Below, piece by piece: positions 36,074 through 43,975 of a DNA stretch of 64,000 nt (the first letter of the stretch is position 1; each line of letters starts with the position of its first letter). Origin of the DNA: an uncultured Winogradskyella sp. (lineage in GTDB: Bacteria; Bacteroidota; Bacteroidia; Flavobacteriales; Flavobacteriaceae); contig NZ_CANMXL010000001.1 in the NCBI RefSeq assembly GCF_947501905.1, positions 372,001 to 436,000 on the forward strand, in the 5' to 3' direction. Below the pieces are notes generated by a model. That model saw only the letters and a program-made list of their open reading frames with translations. It was not told the origin of the DNA and did no database searches. The translations under genes and the position numbers were made by a program.

Positions 36074-37459
36074 TTAAGGTACTCTAACAGATGCACCAAT
36101 CCAACATCCTATTTTAATTGTTTGTCCAGAATTACCTTTAGTAAAAATCATACTCTTGTCTGGAGCTTTAGCTGAGTAACTAGCCGCTGTTTGTGATGCC
36201 GCCTTCTTTAAACGACCATCTACATTACCTGCTTTACGTGCTTCTGATGCTGCTAACCAATAGACTGCTCTTTTACTAAAGACATCATTTCCACAACTGT
36301 TAGCACTACTAGCGTACATACCAGCAATTCTTAGGTAAGGATTTCCATTAGATGGATTAAGTTTTAAGGCTTCTCTGTATAATTGTCTAGCTTTACCATA
36401 AGAGCCTTTCTTTCTATTTTTTTCAGCAAGACGGTATACTAACTTCCACTTTTTTAAAGGATCCGTTTGTAAGTCCATTGACTGCTTGTAATACTGTTCT
36501 GCCTCAGAAGTTTTTCCTTCTTTTTCTTTTAATACACCTAAATAATATGCTGTATCTGCATTTGGCTCAATAGAATTTTTCTGCTGTACAACTTTAATAA
36601 ACATTGGGTCATCTGTACAATCCTTAGAATACATTTTATTCATGGCACGTTGTAACCACTTCGCATCATTTTTATTCTCTTCAAAATTCTTTTGATATAA
36701 TGGGATTAAAACATCGCAAGTTGCTCTCTCACTAATTATACCATCTAAGCTCCCTGAAATTTGGTCAAAAGCCTTAAGCAAACTTTCATAACGTTTCTTA
36801 TACTGACCCTCTTTTTTTGTCAGAGCAGCTCCAGATTCTTCTTTTTTAATTAACTCATTCAACTTTTTTGATGATTTAGAAACTTCTAATTCTATTTTGT
36901 CATTAACATCATCATACTTATCAAAAAGAGATTGAGTCTCTTGAGTAGATTTACTCCCAGCATCATAAGCATTGACCTTTAGATCAAAATATCTATAAAG
37001 TGCTCCTGGATCATCAAAACTATCCAAATGATTTTTGTATGCATCATCAAATATTTTATAAATATCATTATCTGTTAAGCCTAATTCTTTTCTATACTTA
37101 AATGATAACTTACCTTTTTTTGCATACATTTTTCCTGCTGGAAATTTAGATGCATAATACTTATTGTAATCTTCATATAGAGTCAATAAGTCTTTTACAA
37201 AACCTAGCTTTTCAGCTCCAGTATTATTTTTGATTTTATGCTCTAAAATCTTTTCTCCTCTAACATAAATAGCTCTATTAAACTGAGGGCATTTAGTCTT
37301 CACTTTCATCCAAGACTCATAAGCTTCGTCATATTTTTTGTTCTTAGCATAAGAATCAAAAATAGATAAGTTATTCATACACTCTTCATCTTGCTGCGCA
37401 TAACTTGTGTTAAAGCCAACAAGCAAAGCTATGAGTAGTAATGTAATCTTCGTCTTCAT
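36074..37459 (-). CDS. Exported TPR-repeat protein
   Basis: A 461-residue protein with a Sec signal (cleavage near NTSYAQQ, residue 22). Tetratricopeptide-like helical pairs lie at about 300-400 (NADTAYYLGVLKEKEGK and KARQLYREALKLNPSNGNP). The middle (160-230) is Lys/Glu-rich and coil-prone. Ends near a Cys (KIGCWIGASVRVP). No enzymatic motif. It sits between a beta-barrel gene and lptC in an operon-like run, suggesting envelope assembly; function not known. Confidence 0.8.
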   Translation of the reverse strand: MKTKITLLLIALLVGFNTSYAQQDEECMNNLSIFDSYAKNKKYDEAYESWMKVKTKCPQFNRAIYVRGEKILEHKIKNNTGAEKLGFVKDLLTLYEDYNKYYASKFPAGKMYAKKGKLSFKYRKELGLTDNDIYKIFDDAYKNHLDSFDDPGALYRYFDLKVNAYDAGSKSTQETQSLFDKYDDVNDKIELEVSKSSKKLNELIKKEESGAALTKKEGQYKKRYESLLKAFDQISGSLDGIISERATCDVLIPLYQKNFEENKNDAKWLQRAMNKMYSKDCTDDPMFIKVVQQKNSIEPNADTAYYLGVLKEKEGKTSEAEQYYKQSMDLQTDPLKKWKLVYRLAEKNRKKGSYGKARQLYREALKLNPSNGNPYLRIAGMYASSANSCGNDVFSKRAVYWLAASEARKAGNVDGRLKKAASQTAASYSAKAPDKSMIFTKGNSGQTIKIGCWIGASVRVP

Positions 37460-37473
37460 CTTTTAAATTTTTG

Positions 37474-38799
37474 TTAGTTATATTTTCGTTTTTTAAACCA
37501 TCTATCGCTCAAAGATAGACTTACGTTGACATTAAAGAAATTTTCCTGAATTAAATTGCTGTTCTTTGTTCCTCTTTGGCCAAACTCAAAACCTAAATTA
37601 ATTTCAGAAAATGTATTCGTTGAAGGGCCAACTGGTAAACCTAGACCAAAAGATATGCCAAACTCATCTATTGATTCATTATTTACAATTAAACCTGTAT
37701 TTTCGAAACGAGCGCCAGCTCTGTAAACAACTCTTTTGAAGTAACTTGATAGAGATCTATGATTAGGAATATAAAACCCACCTACTGCAAAAGAAGATGC
37801 GTTTTCGTATGATGAGTTAGTAGTACTAAAAATAGGATTATCAAAAACACTAGTATTTTGAGAAACATATTCTGCACCTACAAACCACTTAGATGTTTCG
37901 CCAATACCTAAACCAAAAGAAAATCTATTTGGTAATTTAAGGTCTGTTTCTTCTAAACCGCTACCAGACAAATCTACATCTATAGTATTTTGAACAAACT
38001 CATCTCCTAAAACTGAAACTATTACCGTAGAAATAGAACGGTCATTTTTTGAAGTTAAACTACTTTCTGGAGAATATGTAGCTGTAGCCGATAATTCTAA
38101 CTTATCTGTTAGCTTACCCTTATAAGCAGCTCCAAAATTAAAATTAAGACCGCTTAAGTCTGACCTATTGTTTTCCCTAGTTGCAAATTGTACAATATTA
38201 CCATTAGTATCGTACAAAAACTGGATAGCGCTATTTTGAGTATTCCCAAAATTATAATTAGCGTCCACTCCTATTGAAAAATTATCGTTTATAAGATATC
38301 CCAAACTTAAGAAAGCCTTATTAAGTCCTCCTTCACCCTCATATCTAAAATCTACCCTATCATTTTGCATTGGATCAGTATCTTGTAATTTGTATCCAAC
38401 AGATGTAAATGGCAACAAACCAAATCCTGCTCCAAATCTTCCTAAAGGAATCGATACTGCTAAATAATCAAAAGCAGAAGCACTAGTATTTTCTGAGGCT
38501 GTATTACTATTTAACGCTATGTTACTATACGATCCTGCAACAGAAAACTTTACAGGCCTACTCTCACCATCATAAGGAGAGGCTTTAAGATTTTTACCTG
38601 CATAAGATGCTGGATTTCTAAGATTAATGTGTAAACTGTCTATATAAGAACCTATACTACCCATTCCTCTACTCTCAACTGTGCCTCTAAACTTTAAGCT
38701 ACCAATTCCATAAAAAGAATATGGTGATGCTGTACCTTGCTGAGCATAGACTTGACAGCTAATAATTGCAATAAGAATTACAACAAATTTTTTAATCAT
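37474..38799 (-). CDS. Outer-membrane beta-barrel protein (FadL/PorV-like)
   Basis: A 441-residue protein with a Sec signal (cleavage near CQVYAQQ, residue 20), followed by repeated amphipathic strands and glycine-aromatic turns. The N-terminal SPYSFYGIGSLKFRG and RNPASYAG resemble the starts of Bacteroidota PorV/FadL-type barrels. Its ATG overlaps the coaX stop by one base, so it is translationally linked to coaX. Ligand or partner unknown. Confidence 0.75.
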   Translation of the reverse strand: MIKKFVVILIAIISCQVYAQQGTASPYSFYGIGSLKFRGTVESRGMGSIGSYIDSLHINLRNPASYAGKNLKASPYDGESRPVKFSVAGSYSNIALNSNTASENTSASAFDYLAVSIPLGRFGAGFGLLPFTSVGYKLQDTDPMQNDRVDFRYEGEGGLNKAFLSLGYLINDNFSIGVDANYNFGNTQNSAIQFLYDTNGNIVQFATRENNRSDLSGLNFNFGAAYKGKLTDKLELSATATYSPESSLTSKNDRSISTVIVSVLGDEFVQNTIDVDLSGSGLEETDLKLPNRFSFGLGIGETSKWFVGAEYVSQNTSVFDNPIFSTTNSSYENASSFAVGGFYIPNHRSLSSYFKRVVYRAGARFENTGLIVNNESIDEFGISFGLGLPVGPSTNTFSEINLGFEFGQRGTKNSNLIQENFFNVNVSLSLSDRWFKKRKYN

Positions 38800-39527
38800 T
38801 ATTTCGAATTAAATTCTAGAATATAATTTAGACCTTCAAGCAGAAAATCCGAGTTCGCAAATATGCTACTTTTTAATTGTTTAGACAACATTTTAGCATC
38901 GCCTCCTGTTAAAATAACTGTTAAATCTGAATATTTTTCTTTATAAATGTTAATTACACCATCAATCTCGTTAACAGTTCCTAAAACCACACCTGAATGT
39001 ATTGATGCCTCTGTACTATCTCCAACTATAGTTTTTGGCACTTTGGTTTCTAATAACGGAAGATTTGCTGTTAAATTATTTAGTGATTTGTAACGTAATC
39101 TTAAACCTGGTGAAATGGCTCCACCTAAGTATTCATTTTCATTAGTAATAAAATCGTAAGTAATACATGTTCCTGCATCAATTATAAGTACATGTTTTTG
39201 AGAATACTTTAGCACAGATGCACTAACCAAAGCTATACGATCTACGCCGAGAGTTTCTGGTGTTTTGTATTTGTTTGTAAAAGGTACTTTGGTTTTTGAA
39301 TTCAATTCCAATACACTAAAGTCTGCTTCAATTAAATCAATTTGTTTATCTGAAAGGCGACCAACAGAAGAAACAATAGCAGATTTTAATTTAGGAAACT
39401 GCTTTTTAAGCAGTTTATATTCTTTTTTGAATTGAGAAAGCTTAAAACTTTCTTTCCAAATAAGATTATCCTTTTCGAATATGGCAAATTTTACCAAGGT
39501 ATTTCCAACATCAACAATAAGATTCAT
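38799..39527 (-). CDS. coaX: Type III pantothenate kinase CoaX
   Basis: First step of coenzyme A synthesis, phosphorylating pantothenate; the type III enzyme belongs to the ASKHA fold. 242 residues; VDVGNTLVKFAIFE at the N-terminus is phosphate-1, IDAGTCITYDFI near 119 phosphate-2 and GGAISPGLRLRYKSL near 138 the family signature. TPETLGVDR near 88 is another. ATG at 39527. It leads the envelope operon that runs to the PpiD-like gene. Confidence 0.95.
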   Translation of the reverse strand: MNLIVDVGNTLVKFAIFEKDNLIWKESFKLSQFKKEYKLLKKQFPKLKSAIVSSVGRLSDKQIDLIEADFSVLELNSKTKVPFTNKYKTPETLGVDRIALVSASVLKYSQKHVLIIDAGTCITYDFITNENEYLGGAISPGLRLRYKSLNNLTANLPLLETKVPKTIVGDSTEASIHSGVVLGTVNEIDGVINIYKEKYSDLTVILTGGDAKMLSKQLKSSIFANSDFLLEGLNYILEFNSK

Positions 39528-39544
39528 AGGCTTTTGAGAAAAGA

Positions 39545-39552
39545 CAAATTTA
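39545..39552 (-). promoter_or_regulatory. -7 promoter box for coaX
   Basis: Minus-strand TAAATTTG matches TAnnTTTG, 17 bases upstream of the ATG at 39527. A TTG on the same strand (39570-39568) lies 15 bp away, slightly short of the usual spacing. Divergent from the tRNA promoter. Confidence 0.5.
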
Positions 39553-39578
39553 TAAAATCAAATTTTACAATTTTCTTT

Positions 39579-39608
39579 TTGGTAATACTAAAAATGAATT
39601 TATATTTG
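39579..39608 (+). promoter_or_regulatory. Promoter of tRNA-Phe
   Basis: TTG at 39579-39581 and TATATTTG at 39601-39608 are separated by 19 bp, an exact fit to the Bacteroidota -33/-7 consensus. The -7 box ends 25 bases before the mature tRNA. Confidence 0.8.
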
Positions 39609-39633
39609 CATCCGCTTTAGCAATGAAGCAACT

Positions 39634-39709
39634 GGTGCCTTAGCTCAGTTGGTAGAGCAAAGGACTGAAAATCCTTGTGTCCCTGGTTCGATTCCTGGAG
39701 GCACCACCA
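39634..39709 (+). tRNA. tRNA-Phe (GAA)
   Basis: A 76-base cloverleaf including encoded CCA. Acceptor GGTGCCT/AGGCACC, D-stem GCTC/GAGC, anticodon stem AAGGA/TCCTT with loop CTGAAAA (anticodon GAA), variable GTGTC, T-arm CCTGG-TTCGATT-CCTGG. The T-stem has one T-T mismatch (51-63) with all other pairs intact. Single-gene unit with its own promoter and terminator. Confidence 0.98.
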
Positions 39710-39711
39710 TC

Positions 39712-39742
39712 AAAAACCCGATTCATTTGAGTCGGGTTTTTT
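39712..39742 (+). terminator. Terminator of tRNA-Phe
   Basis: AAAAACCCGA (39712-39721) pairs with TCGGGTTTTT (39732-39741), loop of 10, ending in T6. It begins 3 bases after the tRNA CCA end and isolates the tRNA from the arsenosugar locus. Confidence 0.9.
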
Positions 39743-39764
39743 GGTTTTAAGATTTTATGTAAGC

Positions 39765-39788
39765 TTTAGGGTTTTACTTCGTCCTAAA
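39765..39788. other. Inverted repeat upstream of the arsenosugar operon
   Basis: TTTAGG (39765-39770) and CCTAAA (39783-39788) with a 12-bp spacer, 41 bases before the first ars gene. No exact TAnnTTTG box is present here (TATCTTG at 39793-39799 is the nearest). A possible operator, weakly supported. Confidence 0.3.
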
Positions 39789-39828
39789 ATATTATCTTGT
39801 TTTTTCAATTAAAACAATAACATATTAT

Positions 39829-40164
39829 ATGTCTAAAACATACTATGACCCAGCAGACTTAAGAAAATTTGGAAAAATAACCGAATGGAGTGAAGAATTG
39901 GGTAATAAATTTTTTGAATACTACGGAAAAGTTTTTGAAGAAGGTGCTTTATCAGCTCGCGAAAAATCACTCATTGCTTTGGCAGTAGCACATACAGAAC
40001 AGTGCCCCTATTGTATTGACGCCTACACCAAAGATGGCTTACAACGTGGTGTAACCAAAGAAGAAATGATGGAAGCTATTCATGTTGGTGCAGCTATAAA
40101 GAGTGGTGCAACATTAGTGCATGGGGTACAAATGATGAACAAAGTAAATAAACTAGACGGATAG
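39829..40164 (+). CDS. Arsenosugar biosynthesis-associated AhpD/CMD-like peroxidase protein
   Basis: A 111-residue carboxymuconolactone-decarboxylase/AhpD-fold protein. EQCPYC gives the redox pair Cys59 and Cys62 with Glu57, and His85 (EAIHVGAA) completes the AhpD-type proton relay. Both redox positions are ordinary Cys codons (TGC, TGT). Proteins of this type are regularly found directly before the ArsS radical SAM gene, as here (10-base gap). A role in thiol chemistry on arsenic intermediates is inference. Confidence 0.85.
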   Translation: MSKTYYDPADLRKFGKITEWSEELGNKFFEYYGKVFEEGALSAREKSLIALAVAHTEQCPYCIDAYTKDGLQRGVTKEEMMEAIHVGAAIKSGATLVHGVQMMNKVNKLDG

Positions 40165-40174
40165 TCTTTTATAT

Positions 40175-41239
40175 ATGACAAAACTAAAAACGCAATCGCT
40201 AAAAAAAAGACAGAGTGATTTAGCAAACACCAATAAGCAGCTTGAAATTTTATCAAACGGTATTTTTCAAAATGGTGAATTACCAACTTTTAAAAATAAA
40301 ATTGCTGAGACTAATCAGTTTCCATTAAAAGCAAAAGCTCTAGAGATACTTCAAATTAATGTAGGTTACATGTGTAATCAGGTTTGTGAACATTGCCACG
40401 TTGATGCTGGTCCTGACCGTAAGGAGATTATGACGCGTGAGACTATGCAGCAAATATTAGATGTAGTAAAGACTACTGGTGCTCATACGCTCGACTTAAC
40501 TGGTGGTGCTCCCGAGATGAATCCAAACTTTAGGTGGTTTGTAGAGGAAGCTTCAAAAATTGGAATTAAAGATTTTATTGTGCGTTCTAATCTTACTATT
40601 ATAAGAGCCAATAAGAAGTATTACGATTTGCCAGAATTCTTCAAAAAACATAACATTCATGTCGTGAGCTCAATGCCACACTGGACACGTGGAAAGACAG
40701 ATAAACAACGTGGCGAAGGTGTTTTTGACATGTCTATAAAAGCTTTACAAGAGCTTAATGCTGTTGGCTACGGCATGCCTGATAGCGATTTAAAACTTGA
40801 CTTAGTTTACAATCCATCAGGTGCATTTTTACCAGGAGACCAAGCCAGCATGGAAAAGGACTTTAAAAAAGCATTGATGGAAGATTTTGGCATTCAATTT
40901 CATAACTTATTTGCTATTACGAATTTACCTATTTCACGCTTTCTAGATTATTTAATTGCTTCAGAAAATTATGAAGATTACATGTATAGTTTGGTTGAGG
41001 CCTATAACCCAATGGCTGTAGAAAATGTGATGTGTACCAACACGCTCTCTGTAAGTTGGGACGGCTATTTATTTGATTGCGATTTTAACCAAATGCTAGA
41101 TCTACCAGTAAATAGTAAATCTAAGCATATATCAGAATACAAATCTGAATTGCTTGAAGGCAGAAACATAGTTATCTCGCAGCATTGTTATGGCTGCACA
41201 GCTGGAGCTGGAAGTAGTTGCCAAGGTAGCGTTGCTTAA
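40175..41239 (+). CDS. arsS: Arsenosugar biosynthesis radical SAM protein ArsS
   Basis: Radical SAM enzyme with the CxxxCxxC cluster at Cys67, Cys71 and Cys74 (CNQVCEHCHVDAGP), followed by LTGGAPEMNP near 110 (the SAM-binding GGE-like motif). The C-terminal DUF3641-like region has a Cys-rich end (Cys338, Cys341, Cys349; CYGCTAGAGSSCQG), suggesting a second cluster or an arsenic-binding site. ArsS from cyanobacteria joins the 5'-deoxyadenosyl group of SAM to dimethylarsenite. 354 residues, ATG at 40175. Downstream ArsM supplies the methylated arsenic. Confidence 0.93.
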   Translation: MTKLKTQSLKKRQSDLANTNKQLEILSNGIFQNGELPTFKNKIAETNQFPLKAKALEILQINVGYMCNQVCEHCHVDAGPDRKEIMTRETMQQILDVVKTTGAHTLDLTGGAPEMNPNFRWFVEEASKIGIKDFIVRSNLTIIRANKKYYDLPEFFKKHNIHVVSSMPHWTRGKTDKQRGEGVFDMSIKALQELNAVGYGMPDSDLKLDLVYNPSGAFLPGDQASMEKDFKKALMEDFGIQFHNLFAITNLPISRFLDYLIASENYEDYMYSLVEAYNPMAVENVMCTNTLSVSWDGYLFDCDFNQMLDLPVNSKSKHISEYKSELLEGRNIVISQHCYGCTAGAGSSCQGSVA

Positions 41240-41251
41240 TTTCTATTAATC

Positions 41252-41758
41252 ATGAAACGTATTATTACATTTTTTTCGATTCTAGTTTCAATGCCAGGAT
41301 TCTCTCAAGAATCACTTTCAGAATTATTGAAACAATATAACGACAATGGTGTTCCTTACATTTCAATTCAGGAATTAGCAATGCCTAAAACTGAGGCTAT
41401 TCTTTTAGATGCTAGAGAACCAAAAGAATACCAAGTCAGTCATCTTAAAGGTGCTATTTGTATAGGCTATGATTTTTTTGATTTAAAAACTGTAACAGAT
41501 AAAATCAAGGATAAGGACCAACCTATTGTGGTATATTGCTCCCTTGGCATACGTTCAGAGACTATTGGCGAAAAGCTCAAAGAAGCAGGCTATACCAACG
41601 TACAAAATCTATATGGTGGTATTTTTGAATGGAAAAACAATAATTTTGAAGTCTATAACTCCAATAACAAAACAACTGATAGTGTGCATGCGTTTTCTGA
41701 AGAATGGAGCAAATGGCTAAAAAAAGGCATAAAAATTTACCCCAAACCAAAAAAATGA
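41252..41758 (+). CDS. Exported rhodanese-like protein
   Basis: A 168-residue single rhodanese domain with a Sec signal (cleavage near MPGFSQE, residue 20). The active-site loop is VVYCSLGIRSE (Cys near 93); LLDAREPKEYQVSHLKGA near 51 is the N-terminal CH2A-like motif. Rhodaneses carry sulfane sulfur; here it would act in the periplasm. It lies 12 bases after arsS and overlaps the next glycosyltransferase by 4 bases (ATGA), so it is part of the operon, although its role in arsenic chemistry is unproven. Confidence 0.88.
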   Translation: MKRIITFFSILVSMPGFSQESLSELLKQYNDNGVPYISIQELAMPKTEAILLDAREPKEYQVSHLKGAICIGYDFFDLKTVTDKIKDKDQPIVVYCSLGIRSETIGEKLKEAGYTNVQNLYGGIFEWKNNNFEVYNSNNKTTDSVHAFSEEWSKWLKKGIKIYPKPKK

Positions 41759-42357
41759 TGATTGATAGGGCATTAATTATCTTTACCAGAAATCCTGAAT
41801 TAGGTAAGTGTAAAACCCGATTAGCAAAATCTGTTGGTGACGAAGAAGCTTTAAAAATCTACAAGTACCTTCTTCAACATACAGCAAATGTTGTAAAAAA
41901 AGTAAATGCTGAACGTTTTGTATTTTATTCTGAAAACATTCAGGAAAATGATATCTGGGAAGATGCTTTTTTTCATAAAAAGCTGCAACATGGAAATGAC
42001 CTTGGTGAGCGTATGCAAAATGCTTTTGAGGCATTATTTTCTAAAAAATTTAAAAAAATAATAATTGTTGGAAGTGACCTCTTAGATTTAGACGAAAAAA
42101 CAATCGAAAAAACTTATCATAAACTAGAAGAAAGTGATGCTGTCATTGGCCCCGCAGAAGATGGCGGCTATTATCTTTTAGGCATGAAATCTCTCAATAA
42201 AAAGGTATTTAAAAACAAAGATTGGGGTTCGAAAACAGTATTAAAACAAACAAAAAAAGATTTTTTTGGACAATCACTGTATGTTTTAGAAACTTTAAAC
42301 GACATAGATTATTTAGAGGATTTAAAACCTTACAAAAAATTCAATTATTTGTTTTAA
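41755..42357 (+). CDS. TIGR04282-type arsenosugar biosynthesis glycosyltransferase (CofC-like)
   Basis: Small nucleotidyl/glycosyltransferase-fold protein. IFTRNPELGKCKTRLAKS near residue 10 is the CofC-like phosphate motif, VGSDLLDL near 105 the metal-binding Asp region and GPAEDGGYYLLGM near 128 the family signature. I start it at the ATG at 41755, which overlaps the rhodanese stop; an in-frame ATG at 41704 lies inside that gene and precedes unconserved residues. 200 residues. The acceptor and donor are unknown; the name rests on co-occurrence with arsM and arsS. Confidence 0.88.
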   Translation: MMIDRALIIFTRNPELGKCKTRLAKSVGDEEALKIYKYLLQHTANVVKKVNAERFVFYSENIQENDIWEDAFFHKKLQHGNDLGERMQNAFEALFSKKFKKIIIVGSDLLDLDEKTIEKTYHKLEESDAVIGPAEDGGYYLLGMKSLNKKVFKNKDWGSKTVLKQTKKDFFGQSLYVLETLNDIDYLEDLKPYKKFNYLF

Positions 42358-42373
42358 CTAACACCAATTTTTC

Positions 42374-43084
42374 ATGAAAAAACAACTACTTTTTTTAGCC
42401 GTTATTTTTACGGCTTCTTTTCAATTTATTAATGCGCAATGTACAAGAAGCGGCAGTTTTGTTCAGAGTGACCCTGCATATAGTATAAGTGGGGATGCTA
42501 ATATTACATTTACCACTTCTGGAGATAAAGACGTGATTTTTGAATCCAATTTTGCCACCGTTCAAGGTGCCGATTTAAGAGTTTATGTCTCTAAAATGGA
42601 CGATATTAAAACTCCAGGGGCAGATGCAGTACAAATATCATCTCAACTTATGAATGATGGTGGAGGCACTGGAGGTCCTGGAGTATCTCCTATAACAGGA
42701 ATGATGACTTTCGCATTACCTCCAACTGTAGAATTGTCCGATTTTGATTATATAGTTATAGAGTGTATTGTAATCAATGAGCGCTGGGGATATGTAGCTT
42801 TAGGAGCTAATACTGGTGCAGATTGCGCTTCTCTTAGTTTAGATAGCAACACACTTTCCAAAGTTGCAATTTATCCTAATCCATCAAACGGAAATATAAC
42901 TTTACAAGCGCAAACTAATGAAGATGCTCAAATTTCTGTATACAACATCTTAGGGAATAGAGTGTATCAAACAACGCAGTCGCTAAATTCTGAAATGGAT
43001 TTGTCTAATCTTAAGACTGGTATTTACTTAGTTAAGATTGAAGCAGAAGGCAAACAAACAACAAAAAGATTAATTATAGAATAA
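42374..43084 (+). CDS. Secreted DM13-domain protein with T9SS sorting domain
   Basis: A 236-residue protein with a Sec signal (cleavage near FINAQC, residue 21). Residues about 22-150 resemble a DM13 domain: GSF, SGDANITF, VIFESNFATVQGADLRVYVS and a late WGYVALG, with a conserved-looking Cys near the mature N-terminus and Cys near 131 and 157. The last 75 residues (VAIYPNPSNGNITLQ ... GIYLVKIEAEGKQTTKRL) are a type A T9SS C-terminal domain, so it should cross the outer membrane. DM13 domains are proposed redox or metal-linked modules. It lies between the GT and the phosphorylase genes. Confidence 0.82.
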   Translation: MKKQLLFLAVIFTASFQFINAQCTRSGSFVQSDPAYSISGDANITFTTSGDKDVIFESNFATVQGADLRVYVSKMDDIKTPGADAVQISSQLMNDGGGTGGPGVSPITGMMTFALPPTVELSDFDYIVIECIVINERWGYVALGANTGADCASLSLDSNTLSKVAIYPNPSNGNITLQAQTNEDAQISVYNILGNRVYQTTQSLNSEMDLSNLKTGIYLVKIEAEGKQTTKRLIIE

Positions 43085-43098
43085 TTATAATTTAAAAA

Positions 43099-43129
43099 TT
43101 GTTTACAATCGTAGTTATAGATACATTTG
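43099..43129 (+). promoter_or_regulatory. Promoter for the purine nucleoside phosphorylase-arsM unit
   Basis: TTG at 43099-43101 and TACATTTG at 43122-43129 with a 20-bp spacer match the -33/-7 consensus exactly. The -7 box lies in the loop of the terminator hairpin at 43107-43151. Predicted start of transcription about 43136, leaving a leader of about 20 nt. Confidence 0.7.
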
Positions 43130-43151
43130 ATACTATAACTACGATTTTTTT
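43107..43151 (+). terminator. Terminator after the DM13 gene, overlapping a promoter
   Basis: AATCGTAGTTATAG (43107-43120) and CTATAACTACGATT (43133-43146) are perfect complements, a 14-bp stem with a 12-nt loop, followed by T7 (43145-43151). It begins 22 bases after the DM13 stop and ends 3 bases before the next ATG (43155). Confidence 0.85.
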
Positions 43152-43154
43152 ATC

Positions 43155-43967
43155 ATGACAAAATATATAACAGAAAGCACCGAATATCTTCAAAAAAAAG
43201 GATTTGATAATCCTGAAGTGGGAATAATTTTAGGCACAGGTCTAGGGCAACTTATTAGTGAAATTGAGGTTATTGCTGAAGCTAGCTATAATCATATTCC
43301 AAATTTCCCTACAGCTACAGTAGAGTTTCATAAGGGTAAACTAATTTATGGCTTATTAGCAGGTAAGAAAGTTGTGGTTATGCAAGGTCGTTTTCATGTT
43401 TATGAAGGCTATTCGCTTCAAGATGTGACTTTCCCAGTGCGTATTATGGAAAAACTAGGTATACAAACCCTTTTAGTGTCTAATGCTGCAGGAGCTATAA
43501 ATTTAGACTTTAAGAAAGGTGAAATCATGTTAATTGATGATCATATCAATCTACAAGGCAGTTCTCCTTTGGCCTTTAAAGGCGTTGAAGAATTAGGTGA
43601 ACGCTTTACAGATATGAGCGCTCCATATAATCATGAAATCAATTCAAAGATTGAAGCTATTGCAATTGCTAATAATATCAAATTACACAAAGGTGTTTAT
43701 GCTTCTGTTGTTGGACCACAATTAGAAACTCGCGCAGAATATCGTATGCTTAAGATTATCGGAGCTGATGCTGTAGGCATGAGTACAGTGCCAGAGGTTA
43801 TTGTTGCAAATCATTTAAATTTAAAGGTAGCTGCGGTGTCAGTTTTAACAGATGAATGCGACCCAGATAACTTAAAACCTGTTGACATTGGAGAAATCAT
43901 AGCTATGGCAGGAAAAGCAGAACCAGAGATGATTACCCTTTTTAAAGAATTAATAAAAACGTTATAA
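43155..43967 (+). CDS. Purine nucleoside phosphorylase (arsenosugar pathway, adenine-type signature)
   Basis: Class I trimeric phosphorylase fold: ILGTGLGQL near residue 25 (phosphate loop), GRFHVYEG near 78, VSNAAGAINL near 108, GPQLETRAEYR near 187 and GMSTVPE near 208. The base-recognition stretch reads VLTDECD (Asp233), where 6-oxopurine enzymes such as human PNP have TN (Asn243); methylthioadenosine phosphorylases have TDYD. This points to adenine nucleosides. In the pathway it could split the adenosyl-arsenic product of ArsS. 270 residues; arsM follows after 8 bases. Confidence 0.9.
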   Translation: MTKYITESTEYLQKKGFDNPEVGIILGTGLGQLISEIEVIAEASYNHIPNFPTATVEFHKGKLIYGLLAGKKVVVMQGRFHVYEGYSLQDVTFPVRIMEKLGIQTLLVSNAAGAINLDFKKGEIMLIDDHINLQGSSPLAFKGVEELGERFTDMSAPYNHEINSKIEAIAIANNIKLHKGVYASVVGPQLETRAEYRMLKIIGADAVGMSTVPEVIVANHLNLKVAAVSVLTDECDPDNLKPVDIGEIIAMAGKAEPEMITLFKELIKTL

Positions 43968-43975
43968 GAGAGATT

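Noticed and set aside
39829..40164. Possible selenocysteine in the AhpD-like protein
   Set aside because: Both redox positions are TGC and TGT; no in-frame TGA exists and the frame is uninterrupted.
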